The notes under the pieces were generated by a model. It was given only the letters and a program-made list of their open reading frames with translations. It was not told where the DNA came from and made no database searches. This document shows positions 17,649 to 26,905 of a stretch of DNA of 64,000 nt, one piece after another. The number at the start of each line of letters is the position of its first letter. The first letter of the stretch is position 1. The translations under genes were made by a program, and so were the position numbers. This stretch comes from an uncultured Ectothiorhodospiraceae bacterium (GTDB taxonomy: Bacteria; Pseudomonadota; Gammaproteobacteria; Nitrococcales; Nitrococcaceae). The DNA is taken from the NCBI GenBank assembly GCA_913055565.1, contig CAJXKP010000008.1:17598-81597 (forward strand). The letters run 5' to 3'.

Positions 17649-18278
17649 GTGTGGGACTTGATTCAATCCGGCGGTTGGCTGATGCTGCCGATACTCGCGG
17701 TCTCCATCCTCGCGTTGACGATTATTGGTGAGCGCCTCTGGGCCCTACAGCGTCGGCGCAATGTACCGCCGAATCTGGTGGCCCAGGTCTGGCGCGGCAT
17801 TAAGAACAACACGCTCGATTCAGAGCAGTTACGTGAGATTCGCTCGAAATCGCCCCTTGGCCGTGTGGTGGCCGCCGGTCTGGTCAATATGCACCACGAG
17901 CGTGCGGTCATGATGGAGAGCATCGCTGATGCCGGACGCCACGAGGCGCATGCGCTGGAACGCTTCCTCAACACGCTCGGCACCATTGCCGCGGTCAGCC
18001 CGCTGTTGGGGCTCCTCGGCACGGTAATCGGTATGATCAAGGTCTTTAGCACGATTAGTGCGCAAGGCCTGGGGAATGCCCCGGCGCTTGCCGGCGGTAT
18101 CTCCGAGGCGTTGGTTACAACGGCGGCCGGCCTGGTGGTCGCCATCCCCGCCCTGGCTATGCATCGCTATTTCCGGGGGAAGGTCGATGCGCTGGTGGTG
18201 GAAATGGAGCAAGAGGCCTTGAAGCTGGTGGAGGTTATCCACGGGCAGCGCGACAAGCTTGGCGCGGGGCGATCATGA
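17649..18278 (+). CDS. exbB: ExbB/TolQ-type proton channel protein
   Basis: A 209-residue MotA/TolQ/ExbB protein with three membrane segments (about residues 9-27, 113-135 and 152-172). The family core LLGLLGTVIGMIKVF and GISEALVTTAAGLVVAIPA is present. With ExbD it forms a proton-motive-force-driven motor energising TonB-like or other envelope processes. It begins with GTG at 17649, only 3 nt after the comEC stop, and overlaps exbD by 4 nt. No tonB gene is adjacent, so the partner is unknown; this exbBD2 copy sits beside lipid A genes in many gammaproteobacteria. Confidence 0.9.
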   Translation: MWDLIQSGGWLMLPILAVSILALTIIGERLWALQRRRNVPPNLVAQVWRGIKNNTLDSEQLREIRSKSPLGRVVAAGLVNMHHERAVMMESIADAGRHEAHALERFLNTLGTIAAVSPLLGLLGTVIGMIKVFSTISAQGLGNAPALAGGISEALVTTAAGLVVAIPALAMHRYFRGKVDALVVEMEQEALKLVEVIHGQRDKLGAGRS

Positions 18279-18703
18279 ATCTCAACCCGCGGCGCCGCCG
18301 TGAGGAGCCCGAGATCAACCTGACACCGCTGATCGATGTGGTCTTCTTGATGCTGATCTTTTTTATGGTTAGCACCACATTTCTCAAGGAAGCGGATCTG
18401 AATATCTCCCTACCGGAGGCCAGCCAGCAGCCGAGTCGCCAGCAGTCCCAGCCCATTCGCGTGACCATCAATACCGAGGGCAGTTTCTTCGTCAACGGCC
18501 AGAAGCTGGTTAACAGCAAGATCGGGACCATCGAGCGTGCCCTAACTGAGGCCCGTGGCGATCGGTCAGCGGAGGACGTACCCGTTGTGATTCGGGCCGA
18601 CGGGGCGACCGATCATGAGCGCGTCGTCACGGCCATGGATGCGGCCCAGGGATCGGGCTTTCGCCGCGTCGGCATGGCGACCGTGCCGCGCCAGCAGCAA
18701 TGA
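18275..18703 (+). CDS. exbD: ExbD/TolR-type biopolymer transport protein
   Basis: A 142-residue single-span protein. The N-terminus reads EEPEINLTPLIDVVF, and Asp21 in this segment is the conserved proton-carrying residue of the membrane helix (about 19-38). The periplasmic part includes RVTINTEGSFFVNGQ and VVIRADGATDHERVVTAMDAA, typical for ExbD. It overlaps exbB (ATGA, 4 nt) and msbA (4 nt), giving a tightly coupled exbB-exbD-msbA-lpxK unit. Confidence 0.92.
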   Translation: MNLNPRRRREEPEINLTPLIDVVFLMLIFFMVSTTFLKEADLNISLPEASQQPSRQQSQPIRVTINTEGSFFVNGQKLVNSKIGTIERALTEARGDRSAEDVPVVIRADGATDHERVVTAMDAAQGSGFRRVGMATVPRQQQ

Positions 18704-20487
18704 CGGTCCATACCGCGACACAAGAGGGTGAGGGTAGGGGCCTCAACGTTTATCTGCGACTGCTGCGCTATGTGGTGCCGCACTGGCGCGTCGCCGCGGC
18801 CGCCGTCGCGGGTATGATCGTAGTGGCTGCCACCGAGGCGGGCTTCGCCTGGTTGATCAAGCCGTTGTTGGACGAGGGCTTCGTTGAGCGCGATGCCACG
18901 GTCATCCGCCTCGTTCCCTTGGGCATTATGGGCGTTTTTGTTGTACGAGGTGTCGCCAGCTTTGCGGCGGATTACGGCACGAGCTGGATCAGCCGTCATG
19001 TCATAGCGCGTCTGCGCTATGAGGTCTTTGACCAGCTCCTGGCCATGCCGCGACGCTTCTACGACGAGGCATCCTCTGGGATGCTGTTATCCAAGCTTAC
19101 CTATAACGTTGAGCAGGTGGCGCAGGCCGGTTCGAAGGCGGTCGTCATCCTGGTGCGTGACGGCGCCACCATCGTGTTCTTAATGGCCTACATGGCGTGG
19201 ATCAGTTGGCGGCTGGCGCTCATCTTCGTGGCGCTTGGACCGGTGCTCGGTTTCGTCGTGATCTACATCAGTAAGCGCTTCCGGCGTCTGAGTCACCGTA
19301 TACAGCGATCCGTGGGCGGTGTTGCGTATGTCGCTGAGGAGGCGATCGAGGGCAGCGATGTCGTCAAGATCTTCGGTGGCGAGGACCAGGAGCGCCGGCG
19401 CTTCGATCAAGTCAATGAGCGCAACAAGCGCCAGTTCTTGAAATTCGCAGCGACCAAGGCCTTAAGCACACCGGTAGTTCAGTTCTGCGCCGCCGCCTCC
19501 TTGTCGCTGGTCATCTATCTGGCGACGCTGGACGACATTGTTCACACCATTAGCGTGGGCGCCTTCGTGTCGTTCATTACTGCGATGTTGTTACTTCTGC
19601 AGCCCATTAAGCGGCTGACGAACGTTCAGGCGATCATCCAAAAGGGCATTGCGGCGGGCGATAGTATCTTTAGCCTACTCGACACTCCCGCCGAGGATGA
19701 TCACGGTGATTACGAGGTTGATCGGGTGGCCGGCCGCATCGACTTCGATGGGGTTACCTTCCGTTATCGCCCAGGAACCGAGCCCGTGCTGACGGATTTC
19801 CAGCTCACCATCGAACCGTGTCAAACGGTGGCCATCGTCGGTCGTTCAGGCAGCGGCAAGACCACGGTGGCCAATCTTCTACCGCGTTTCTATGAGGTCG
19901 AGACGGGGGCGATCCGCCTCGATGGTATCGGCCTGCGCTCCTATCGCTTGGATTGCCTGCGCCGTCAAATGGCGCTGGTCAGTCAACAAGTCGTGTTGTT
20001 TAACGACACCATTGCGGCGAACATCGGTTACGGCGTCGCCAACCCCTCACGCGAACGGATTCGCGAGGCGGCGAGGGCGGCGAACGCCCTGTCATTCATC
20101 GACGCGCTTCCCGATGGACTGGACACCATGGTGGGTGAGAACGGCGTGATGCTGTCGGGTGGCCAGCGACAGCGAATCGCGATCGCCCGAGCGTTGGTCA
20201 AGGACGCCCCCGTGCTGATACTCGACGAGGCCACGTCGGCCCTGGATACGGAGTCGGAGAACGAGATCCAGAAGGCGCTCGAGACACTGATGCAGGGGCG
20301 GACGACGCTGGTCATCGCTCATCGCTTGTCTACCATCGAGAACGCGGATCGCATCGTGGTTCTGGACGCTGGACGTGTTGTCGAGACGGGGACGCACGGT
20401 GAGCTCATGGCACGCGGCGGGTCGTACGCGGCGTTGCAGCGCCTGCAGCAGGGTCCGGGTGCTGAACCAATAGGTGAGCCCTCCTAG
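18700..20487 (+). CDS. msbA: lipid A export ABC transporter MsbA
   Basis: Flips lipid A-core from the inner to the outer leaflet of the inner membrane. The 595-residue half-transporter has six membrane helices in residues about 20-310 (with GFAWLIKPLLDEGFV and the RRFYDEASSGMLLSKLTYNVEQV coupling region typical of MsbA) and a C-terminal ATPase: Walker A GRSGSGKTT, signature LSGGQRQRIAIARAL, Walker B VLILDEATSALD and switch IAHRLST. It is followed at once by lpxK, the usual msbA-lpxK pair. Confidence 0.94.
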   Translation: MTVHTATQEGEGRGLNVYLRLLRYVVPHWRVAAAAVAGMIVVAATEAGFAWLIKPLLDEGFVERDATVIRLVPLGIMGVFVVRGVASFAADYGTSWISRHVIARLRYEVFDQLLAMPRRFYDEASSGMLLSKLTYNVEQVAQAGSKAVVILVRDGATIVFLMAYMAWISWRLALIFVALGPVLGFVVIYISKRFRRLSHRIQRSVGGVAYVAEEAIEGSDVVKIFGGEDQERRRFDQVNERNKRQFLKFAATKALSTPVVQFCAAASLSLVIYLATLDDIVHTISVGAFVSFITAMLLLLQPIKRLTNVQAIIQKGIAAGDSIFSLLDTPAEDDHGDYEVDRVAGRIDFDGVTFRYRPGTEPVLTDFQLTIEPCQTVAIVGRSGSGKTTVANLLPRFYEVETGAIRLDGIGLRSYRLDCLRRQMALVSQQVVLFNDTIAANIGYGVANPSRERIREAARAANALSFIDALPDGLDTMVGENGVMLSGGQRQRIAIARALVKDAPVLILDEATSALDTESENEIQKALETLMQGRTTLVIAHRLSTIENADRIVVLDAGRVVETGTHGELMARGGSYAALQRLQQGPGAEPIGEPS

Positions 20488-20490
20488 ACC

Positions 20491-21501
20491 GTGGCCTCGC
20501 TGCCTGCGTTCTGGCGTCGCGACGGCTCCCTAGCGCGGGCGTTGTCGCCACTGGTGTGGGTCTTCCGCCGGTTGGCGGGGGGGCGAAGGCGACGACTCGC
20601 CGCTAATGCCTGCCGACTCGGCGCCCCGGTGCTGGTTGTCGGCAGCGTCTTTGTCGGGGGCAGTGGCAAGACCCCATTGGTGGGCTGGCTCGCTCGCCGG
20701 GCTCGCACCAAAGGTTACCGACCGGGTATCGTGTTACGAGGCTACGGTGGCGGCCTCCGCCGCCGTTGCCTAGCGGTGCACGGCGCTAGTGATCCGCGAG
20801 TTGTCGGCGATGAGGCGGTCATGACGGCGCGCGCGACGAACGCGCCCGTCTACGTTGGACGCGACCGCTGTCGGGCGGCCGCGGCGTTACTAGCCAGTAG
20901 TCGCTGCGATCTCGTCATCAGCGATGATGGTCTGCAGCATTATCGCCTCGGGCGGGATGCCGAAGTGGCAGTACTCGACAGCGACTGGGGGCTAGGTAAC
21001 GGCCGCTGCCTGCCGGCGGGGCCCCTGCGGGAACCGCCCGAGCGCTTGCGCGAGGTGGACCTCGTGGTGGCGAACGGTGGGCCGCGGCCTGATCTCGCTA
21101 GTGCCTCCTTCCGGCTGCGCCCGACCTCGCTGGCTCCCGTGACCGGGTCGCTGGCATCGCGCTCACCGCCCGATACCGGGCAGCGTGTCCATGCGGTGGC
21201 GGCGATCGGTGTGCCGGCGCGCTTCTTTAACGCGTTGCGCGATGCCGGCTTTCAGATCATCCCGCACGCATTTGCCGATCATCATCGCTTTCATGCCGAT
21301 GACCTGGCGTTCGGCGATTCGCGGCCTGTGGTGATGACGGCGAAGGATGCCGTCAAATGCGAGGGCTTTGACGACGGGCGATTGTGGTACATGCCGGTGG
21401 AGCTCTATCCCGATGCGGCCCTGGTTAGGCAGGCCGAGGATCTGATTGAGCGATTGTGTGGCACGGACGGGGCCGACCACGAAGCGACCAGCGAGAGCTG
21501 A
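20491..21501 (+). CDS. lpxK: tetraacyldisaccharide 4'-kinase
   Basis: Phosphorylates the 4' position of the lipid A precursor. The 336-residue protein starts with GTG (20491), has an N-terminal membrane-associating stretch and the P-loop GSVFVGGSGKTPLVGWLA, followed by RPGIVLRGYGG and the SDDGLQHYRL block with the catalytic Asp-Asp pair, plus LPAGPLREPP. The C-terminal FADHHRF and VMTAKDAVKC are also diagnostic. It lies 3 nt after msbA and 1 nt before kdsB. The small Trm112-like gene often found between lpxK and kdsB is absent here. Confidence 0.94.
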   Translation: MASLPAFWRRDGSLARALSPLVWVFRRLAGGRRRRLAANACRLGAPVLVVGSVFVGGSGKTPLVGWLARRARTKGYRPGIVLRGYGGGLRRRCLAVHGASDPRVVGDEAVMTARATNAPVYVGRDRCRAAAALLASSRCDLVISDDGLQHYRLGRDAEVAVLDSDWGLGNGRCLPAGPLREPPERLREVDLVVANGGPRPDLASASFRLRPTSLAPVTGSLASRSPPDTGQRVHAVAAIGVPARFFNALRDAGFQIIPHAFADHHRFHADDLAFGDSRPVVMTAKDAVKCEGFDDGRLWYMPVELYPDAALVRQAEDLIERLCGTDGADHEATSES

Positions 21502-21502
21502 C

Positions 21503-22240
21503 ATGACGGCGTTTATTGTTGTAATCCCGGCGCGGATGGGATCCGAGCGCCTGCCCGGCAAGCCTCTTTGCGAGCTCGGTGGGCACACCATGATCGAGCG
21601 GGTCCAAGAGCGCGCTTGGGCTAGTGGTGCTGTTAGGGTCGTTGTCGCCACGGATGACGATCGCGTGGCCGCGGTCGCGCGGGACGCCGGGGGCGAGGGC
21701 ATCGTCACCGGTGGCGACCATTCGACCGGCACGGACCGCATCGCCGAGGTGTGCCAAACCCTCGAGCTCGCGGACGACGCCATTGTGGTCAACCTGCAGG
21801 GGGATGAGCCGCTTATGCCGCCGGCCCTGTTAACGGCCGCCGCCGACGGCCTGAATCATCATCCCGATGCCGCTATCGCGACGCTGGCGACGCCAATGGC
21901 GCGCGGGCTGATCGATGATCCCACTGCCGTTAAGGTCGTCTTGGATCACCGTGGCTACGCCCTGTACTTCAGTCGTGCGCCGATCCCTTGGCCGCGTGAG
22001 GAGCCGGGCGAATCCGTGTGGTACCGCCATCTGGGACTCTACGCTTATCGTGCTGGCTTTCTGCACCGTTTCCCTGGCCTAGGGGTGCCGGACATCGAAC
22101 GCCTGGAGCGCTTGGAGCAGCTGCGGGCCCTGTGGCACGGCTACCCCATCCATGTCACAACCGTCGCCGAGGCGCCGGAACCGGGCGTGGATACGCCCGC
22201 CGACCTTGAGCGCGTCGCTGCCCACTACGGCGGTGGCTGA
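21503..22240 (+). CDS. kdsB: 3-deoxy-manno-octulosonate cytidylyltransferase
   Basis: Activates KDO as CMP-KDO for the lipopolysaccharide inner core. The 245-residue protein starts MTAFIVVIPARMGSERLPGKPL, the nucleotide-binding signature, and shows VVVATDDDRV, VVNLQGDEPLMPP and YFSRAPIPWPRE. I chose the ATG at 21503, 1 nt after the lpxK stop, rather than an earlier in-frame codon inside lpxK, because the family begins exactly here. Confidence 0.95.
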   Translation: MTAFIVVIPARMGSERLPGKPLCELGGHTMIERVQERAWASGAVRVVVATDDDRVAAVARDAGGEGIVTGGDHSTGTDRIAEVCQTLELADDAIVVNLQGDEPLMPPALLTAAADGLNHHPDAAIATLATPMARGLIDDPTAVKVVLDHRGYALYFSRAPIPWPREEPGESVWYRHLGLYAYRAGFLHRFPGLGVPDIERLERLEQLRALWHGYPIHVTTVAEAPEPGVDTPADLERVAAHYGGG

Positions 22241-22327
22241 GGTCGAGTTCTAGGAGGCTCGATAGGGTGTGTGACGGCACGCCATGGAGCCCGTTTCCAA
22301 CCATCATCATTCGAAACGAGAGTCGTT

Positions 22328-22807
22328 ATGATCCGTGTGCTTTTTGTTTGTCTGGGCAATATATGCCGATCGCCCACGGCCGAGGGCGTTTTCCGTCATC
22401 GTGTCGCGGAGGCAGGGCTTAGCGAGATCATCGAGACCGATTCAGCGGGGACGCATGGCTTCCATGTCGGTAATCCGCCGGACCCGCGAGCCGAGGCGGC
22501 GGCGAGCGAGCGCGGGATCGACTTGAGTGATATCCGCTCGCGACGGTTCAGTCAATATGACTTAGCCGCATTCGATTATATCCTGGTCATGGACGACGAG
22601 AATTTCGCCCACCTGCTGGGTAATGCGTCGACCAACGAGGAGCGCGAACGAATCCATCGGCTACTGGACTTCGCATCGAACGCCACCCAACGTGAGGTGC
22701 CCGATCCCTATTACGGGCCCGCCGGCGGTTTCGATCGGGTTTTTGACCTCATTGAGGACGCCTCGGCGGGGCTGCTTCACCATCTTCGGACCCATCACAC
22801 GCTCTAA
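22328..22807 (+). CDS. low molecular weight protein-tyrosine phosphatase
   Basis: A 159-residue LMW-PTP. The P-loop CX5R appears as VCLGNICRSPTAEG close to the N-terminus, and the general acid is in the DPYYGP segment (VPDPYYGPAGGFDRVFDLIEDA). Such enzymes remove phosphate from tyrosines; in Gram-negative bacteria many act with exopolysaccharide kinases, but no kinase or polysaccharide genes are near, so the substrate is unknown. Start at 22328 by homology. In Pseudomonas the next gene is murB; here the convergent rne gene follows directly. Confidence 0.9.
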   Translation: MIRVLFVCLGNICRSPTAEGVFRHRVAEAGLSEIIETDSAGTHGFHVGNPPDPRAEAAASERGIDLSDIRSRRFSQYDLAAFDYILVMDDENFAHLLGNASTNEERERIHRLLDFASNATQREVPDPYYGPAGGFDRVFDLIEDASAGLLHHLRTHHTL

Positions 22808-22834
22808 TCACACCTTCGTCCGTCGCCTGGCACG

Positions 22835-22864
22835 CCCCGAGACCGCTTGCTCGCGGTCCCGGGG
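22835..22864. terminator. stem-loop between convergent phosphatase gene and rne
   Basis: Arms 22835-22846 and 22853-22864 pair over 12 bp with one mismatch around the loop TTGCTC. It lies 28 nt beyond each of the two stop codons that face it. The U-tract is poor on either strand, so termination strength is uncertain, but position and stem stability suit a bidirectional terminator. Confidence 0.55.
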
Positions 22865-22891
22865 GTTGGTCAAGCGTGCTGCGGCCAGCGG

Positions 22892-25561
22892 CTACTGCCC
22901 TTGAGTGGCGTCACCCGCCTGATCGCCCGCGTCACTCTGCTGGGCATTGCCATTCGGTTCGGCGCTATAATCGCTCGCGTGACTCGATCGCGCCTCGTCT
23001 GATTGCGTGGCTTCCGCGGCTGGGATGCGCGGCCTCCCAGACCAGCGACGCGGATCCGCCTCCACCGGCTTCTTTGCCGGTTGTTCACCGGACTGCTTTT
23101 GGGCTCCCTCCTCATCACCGAGGCTTGCGTCACCCCGATTAGCTCCCTTGTCGGATGCCGTCTTCGTCTTGCGGCGATTGCGCCGCTGCTTGCCGCCACC
23201 CTCGCTCTCGCCAGCCTTGGTGGCCGTCTGGTCTGCCGCGCTAGCCTCCGATTCGGCATCGGCAGGAGCCGCCTCAGCGATCTCGTTTACCTCAGAACGC
23301 TCACCCTGATCCTCTCCTTGTTGCCCGCGACGACGACGGCGACCGCCGCGTCGGCCGCGGCGACTCCGGCTACTTGCGTTCGCCTTGCTGGCGTCCTCCG
23401 TCTTACCGCCGCCCTCAGGGGTATCACCGGCTATTTTCTCACCGCCCTTGGCCGTTGGCCCACGGGTGCCGCTTTCTTGAGTCTTCGTGTTCGGCGCTTC
23501 GGAGCGCTGCTTTGGGGTTCCTTGATCATCGGACGGGGCCGTTTCCTCAACCGCCTTATTCGCTTGCCGTCCGCGTCGTCGGCGACCCCCGCCGTTACCC
23601 TGCTTGCCGCGGTTGGTCTCCTTGTCGTCGTCGCTGGTACTCGTCTTGCCTCGATCCGATGACGACGACTTACCGCCGGATCGATTGGCGCCGCGCTTTG
23701 CGTTGGTTTGACCGGACGTCTTGTTCGATTCGGCTGATTGGTCGCTGCCGCCTGACTCAGCGCGTGGCTCGGCGGACGGGGTGGTACTCGTTGTCATGTC
23801 CGCGCTGTTGCCGTCGTCACCAACGAAAACGCGCTTGAGCCACCCGATAATACCGGGTATCTCGGTAGCTGGCGTGCTTGGCGCGGTGGTCGAGCTCCCC
23901 TCGACGCGCGCTGCCACGCCTGTTTCCGACGATGACTCGGTCGAGCTTGGCGCGGGCGCCGGACTGTCAGGCGTGATCGTGCGGACGGCCGGCTGCTCGC
24001 CAGTTGATCGATCCACACTCACGAGGTGCTCGCCTTTACCGGCCTCACGCTTGTCCGTGGCGCGATTGTGACTCGCGTCGTCGGTATCGGCCTCATCACG
24101 CCTTACGCGCTGCACCTCGTAGTGCGGACTAGCCATGTCCTTATTGGGAATCAGGATGACCGAGACACCGTCACGGCCTTCGATGCTATTGAGCGTCGAG
24201 CGCTTCTCGTTGAGCAGGAATGTCGCCACATCCACCGGGAGTTGGGCCACTACCTTGGCGGTATTCTCCTTCATCGCCTCCTCCTCGAAGACTCGGAGGA
24301 TGGACAATGAGAGCGATTCCACGCCGCGGATGGTGCCTTGCCCCCCACATCGGCCGCAGACCTCAAGACTCGACTCACCCAACGAGGAGCGAAGCCGCTG
24401 GCGCGACATCTCAAGCAACCCGAACCGCGAGATCCGGCTGACCTGGACGCGCGCCCGGTCGGCCTTAACGGCATCGCGCAGCCGGGTCTCCACATCACGC
24501 TGATTGCGGTTGGGCCCCATGTCGATGAAGTCGATCACGATCAAGCCACCGAGATCACGGAGCCTGAGCTGTCGGGCGATCTCCTCGGCCGCTTCCAGAT
24601 TCGTATTGAGTGCGGTCTCCTCGATATCCGCGCCTTTGGTAGCGCGCGACGAGTTGATGTCGATGGAGATGAGGGCCTCGGTGTGATCGATGACGATGGC
24701 ACCACCACTAGGCAGCCGAACCTCGCGCTGAAACGCCGATTCGATCTGACTCTCGATCTGATACCGGCTGAATAGCGGAACGGCGTCGTCGTAGCGCTTG
24801 AGCTTATTGAGGTTATGCGGCATGACCTGGCGCATGAAGTCGTGCGCCTGGTCATAAATGGCGGCGTCATCGATCAGAATCTCGCCGACATCGGCGCTGA
24901 GGTAGTCGCGCAGGGCGCGGATGATGACGTTGCTCTCCTGATAGATGAGGAACGGCGCCTCGCGCTCCTCGCCCGCGGTCCGTATCGCGGCCCATAGGTT
25001 GAGTAGGTAATCCAGGTCCCACTGCAGCTCCTCAGCGCCGCGGCCCACTCCCGCGGTCCGGACGATGAGCCCCATGCCTTCGGGGACCTCAAGCTGGCGC
25101 AGGGCGTCGCGAATCTCGGCGCGCTCCTGGCCCTCGATGCGCCTTGATACGCCGCCTGCGCGCGGGTTGTTCGGCATGAGCACAAGGTAGCGGCCGGCGA
25201 GGCTCACGAACGTTGTCAGCGCGGCGCCTTTACTCCCGCGCTCCTCTTTATCCACCTGGAAAACAACCTCTTGACCCTCTTTGATCAGGTCCTGGGTGTT
25301 GCCCTCTTCATTGCCGTGGCTGGCGTGCAGGTAGTCCGGGGCGATCTCCTTGAAGGGGAGGAACCCGTGCCGATCGGCCCCATACTGGACAAAGGCCGCC
25401 TCAAGGCTAGGCTCGACGCGGGTGATTCGCCCTTTGTAGATGTTGTCCTTCTTGCGCTCGCGCGCCGGCGTCTCGATGTCGAGATCGAACAGGGATTGGC
25501 CGTCGACGAGAGCAACACGCAGCTCTTCGGGCTGCGTTGCGTTGATCAGCATGCGTTTCAT
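22892..25561 (-). CDS. rne: ribonuclease E
   Basis: Endoribonuclease that starts mRNA decay and processes rRNA and tRNA, and scaffolds the degradosome. The 889-residue protein has an S1 domain near residues 35-125 ([20 protein letters not shown]), the 5'-sensor region, the catalytic DNase I-like part with [12 protein letters not shown] and VIDFIDMG (the two metal-binding Asp), and the Zn-link CGRCGGQG. After about residue 510 it becomes a disordered, Ser/Thr/Glu-rich tail with Arg-rich blocks ([20 protein letters not shown]) expected to bind RNA. The tail is shorter than in E. coli (1061 residues) and its partner motifs cannot be read by eye. Confidence 0.96.
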   Translation of the reverse strand: MKRMLINATQPEELRVALVDGQSLFDLDIETPARERKKDNIYKGRITRVEPSLEAAFVQYGADRHGFLPFKEIAPDYLHASHGNEEGNTQDLIKEGQEVVFQVDKEERGSKGAALTTFVSLAGRYLVLMPNNPRAGGVSRRIEGQERAEIRDALRQLEVPEGMGLIVRTAGVGRGAEELQWDLDYLLNLWAAIRTAGEEREAPFLIYQESNVIIRALRDYLSADVGEILIDDAAIYDQAHDFMRQVMPHNLNKLKRYDDAVPLFSRYQIESQIESAFQREVRLPSGGAIVIDHTEALISIDINSSRATKGADIEETALNTNLEAAEEIARQLRLRDLGGLIVIDFIDMGPNRNQRDVETRLRDAVKADRARVQVSRISRFGLLEMSRQRLRSSLGESSLEVCGRCGGQGTIRGVESLSLSILRVFEEEAMKENTAKVVAQLPVDVATFLLNEKRSTLNSIEGRDGVSVILIPNKDMASPHYEVQRVRRDEADTDDASHNRATDKREAGKGEHLVSVDRSTGEQPAVRTITPDSPAPAPSSTESSSETGVAARVEGSSTTAPSTPATEIPGIIGWLKRVFVGDDGNSADMTTSTTPSAEPRAESGGSDQSAESNKTSGQTNAKRGANRSGGKSSSSDRGKTSTSDDDKETNRGKQGNGGGRRRRGRQANKAVEETAPSDDQGTPKQRSEAPNTKTQESGTRGPTAKGGEKIAGDTPEGGGKTEDASKANASSRSRRGRRGGRRRRRGQQGEDQGERSEVNEIAEAAPADAESEASAADQTATKAGESEGGGKQRRNRRKTKTASDKGANRGDASLGDEEGAQKQSGEQPAKKPVEADPRRWSGRPRIPAAEATQSDEARSSHASDYSAEPNGNAQQSDAGDQAGDATQGQ

Positions 25562-25972
25562 GGGATAGTTGACTCCGGCGCTCTACCACACCCTGAACAG
25601 GGTCATGCCGCTGGCTAGCGCCCGCGCGTGTGTGCGCGCTGCTCACGCTTGTCCCGACTGGCATCGCCCACGAGGCGACCAACAAGCCAATCAGATGTGT
25701 CACAGCCAGTCCGGTCATTAACGGCCCTTGTTCGGGGCGAGGGGGCGCATTGTTCCGACGCCTGTTACAGGCACGTCGGGTGAACCCGGTTATTATCGTT
25801 GCCGGCCAGCCGCGCCGCGACCGGCGAGTATTCGTTCTGTATTCGCCACCGCCAGAGCCCGGAATAGTCAGGCATTTCGGCAGTGGCTTACTACAACTGG
25901 TATGTTATCAATGTTGCATTGAACCATCAAAGCGCGAACCCGGTATCACGGGTCCGTTACGGGGAACACAGC
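25562..25972. other. divergent rne/rluC upstream region
   Basis: A 411-nt gap without a convincing gene. It should hold the rne leader, which in other gammaproteobacteria forms hairpins used for RNase E autoregulation. Visible dyads on the rne side are ACCCTG-AA-CAGGGT (25590-25603) and a GCGCG/CGCGC stem near 25625-25640. On the rluC side the frame is open from 25883, but coding similarity begins only after the GTG at 25973. Confidence 0.5.
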
Positions 25973-26905
25973 GTGGCCGAGGTAAGACGGATCACCGTTG
26001 ACGAGACGAGCGGTGGTCAGCGAATCGATAATTTCCTGCATCGCTGGCTAAAGGGGGTTCCGCGGACGCGGCTCTATCGCCTATTGCGGCGCGGCGAAGT
26101 GCGCGTCAATGGCGGCCGCATCAAGCCCAGCTACCGTCTGTGCGGCGGCGATGAGGTCCGGCTACCGCCGGTTCGTACCGGCGAGACGGCGCCCAATACG
26201 CCATCGGCGCGCGTGCTGGAGCGACTGGCGCAGGCAATACGTTACGAGGATGACCACCTGCTTGTGGTGGATAAGCCCAGTGGCATGGCGGTGCACGCCG
26301 GGAGTGGCGTGGCCTACGGCCTCGTCGAAGCGCTGCGGTGGTTACGGCCCCAAGTGGGGTTACTCGATCTGGCTCATCGATTGGATCGCCACACCAGCGG
26401 CATCGTGGTGCTGTGTAAGGGCCGCCAAGCGCTTAGTCAGGTGCATCAGCAGTTCCGCGAGGGGGCGGTCGGTAAGTACTACGTAACGCTGGTTCGTGGG
26501 CGTCTGCCCCGTGGGGAGATGCCGGTCACTGCACGCCTTGCCCGGCATACGGGGAAAGGTGGCGAGACGTTCGTCGAGGTTGCTGCGGACGGCAAGGCAT
26601 CGCGGACCACTTTCTGGACCCTGGAGGCGCTGGGACGGCGTTGGACGCTATCGCGGTGCCGGCCTGAGACGGGGCGGATGCATCAGATCCGCGTCCACGC
26701 CGCCTACATGGGCTATCCCATTGCCGGTGATCAGCGCTATGGTGCCGTTGAAGCCAACCAGATCGCCCGGCGCGCCGGGCTCAAGCGCCTCTTCTTGCAT
26801 GCCGAACAGGTGTGCCTACAGCATCCGGCCGGCGGGACGGTGGCGTTCGATGCCCCCCTGCCATCGGATTTGACGACATCGGTGGAGCGACTAAGGCATG
26901 AATGA
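25973..26905 (+). CDS. rluC: 23S rRNA pseudouridine synthase RluC
   Basis: Isomerises uridines 955, 2504 and 2580 (E. coli numbering) of 23S rRNA. The 310-residue protein has an N-terminal S4 domain (GQRIDNFLHRWLKGVPRTRLYRLLRRGEVRVN split over residues 15-45) and the RluA-type catalytic block LAHRLDRHTSG with the essential Asp. RMHQIRVHAAYMGYPIAGDQRYG follows as in the family. The start is uncertain: GTG at 25973 has GGGGAA 6-8 nt upstream and matches the family length; an open frame extends to 25883. Divergent from rne, the standard arrangement; overlaps sppA by 8 nt. Confidence 0.9.
   Translation: MAEVRRITVDETSGGQRIDNFLHRWLKGVPRTRLYRLLRRGEVRVNGGRIKPSYRLCGGDEVRLPPVRTGETAPNTPSARVLERLAQAIRYEDDHLLVVDKPSGMAVHAGSGVAYGLVEALRWLRPQVGLLDLAHRLDRHTSGIVVLCKGRQALSQVHQQFREGAVGKYYVTLVRGRLPRGEMPVTARLARHTGKGGETFVEVAADGKASRTTFWTLEALGRRWTLSRCRPETGRMHQIRVHAAYMGYPIAGDQRYGAVEANQIARRAGLKRLFLHAEQVCLQHPAGGTVAFDAPLPSDLTTSVERLRHE

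Noticed and set aside
23003..23838. Plus-strand frames of 219 and 154 residues, one with hydrophobic stretches
   Set aside because: Antisense to the low-complexity tail of RNase E; the hydrophobic look comes from complementing Glu/Arg/Ser-rich codons.
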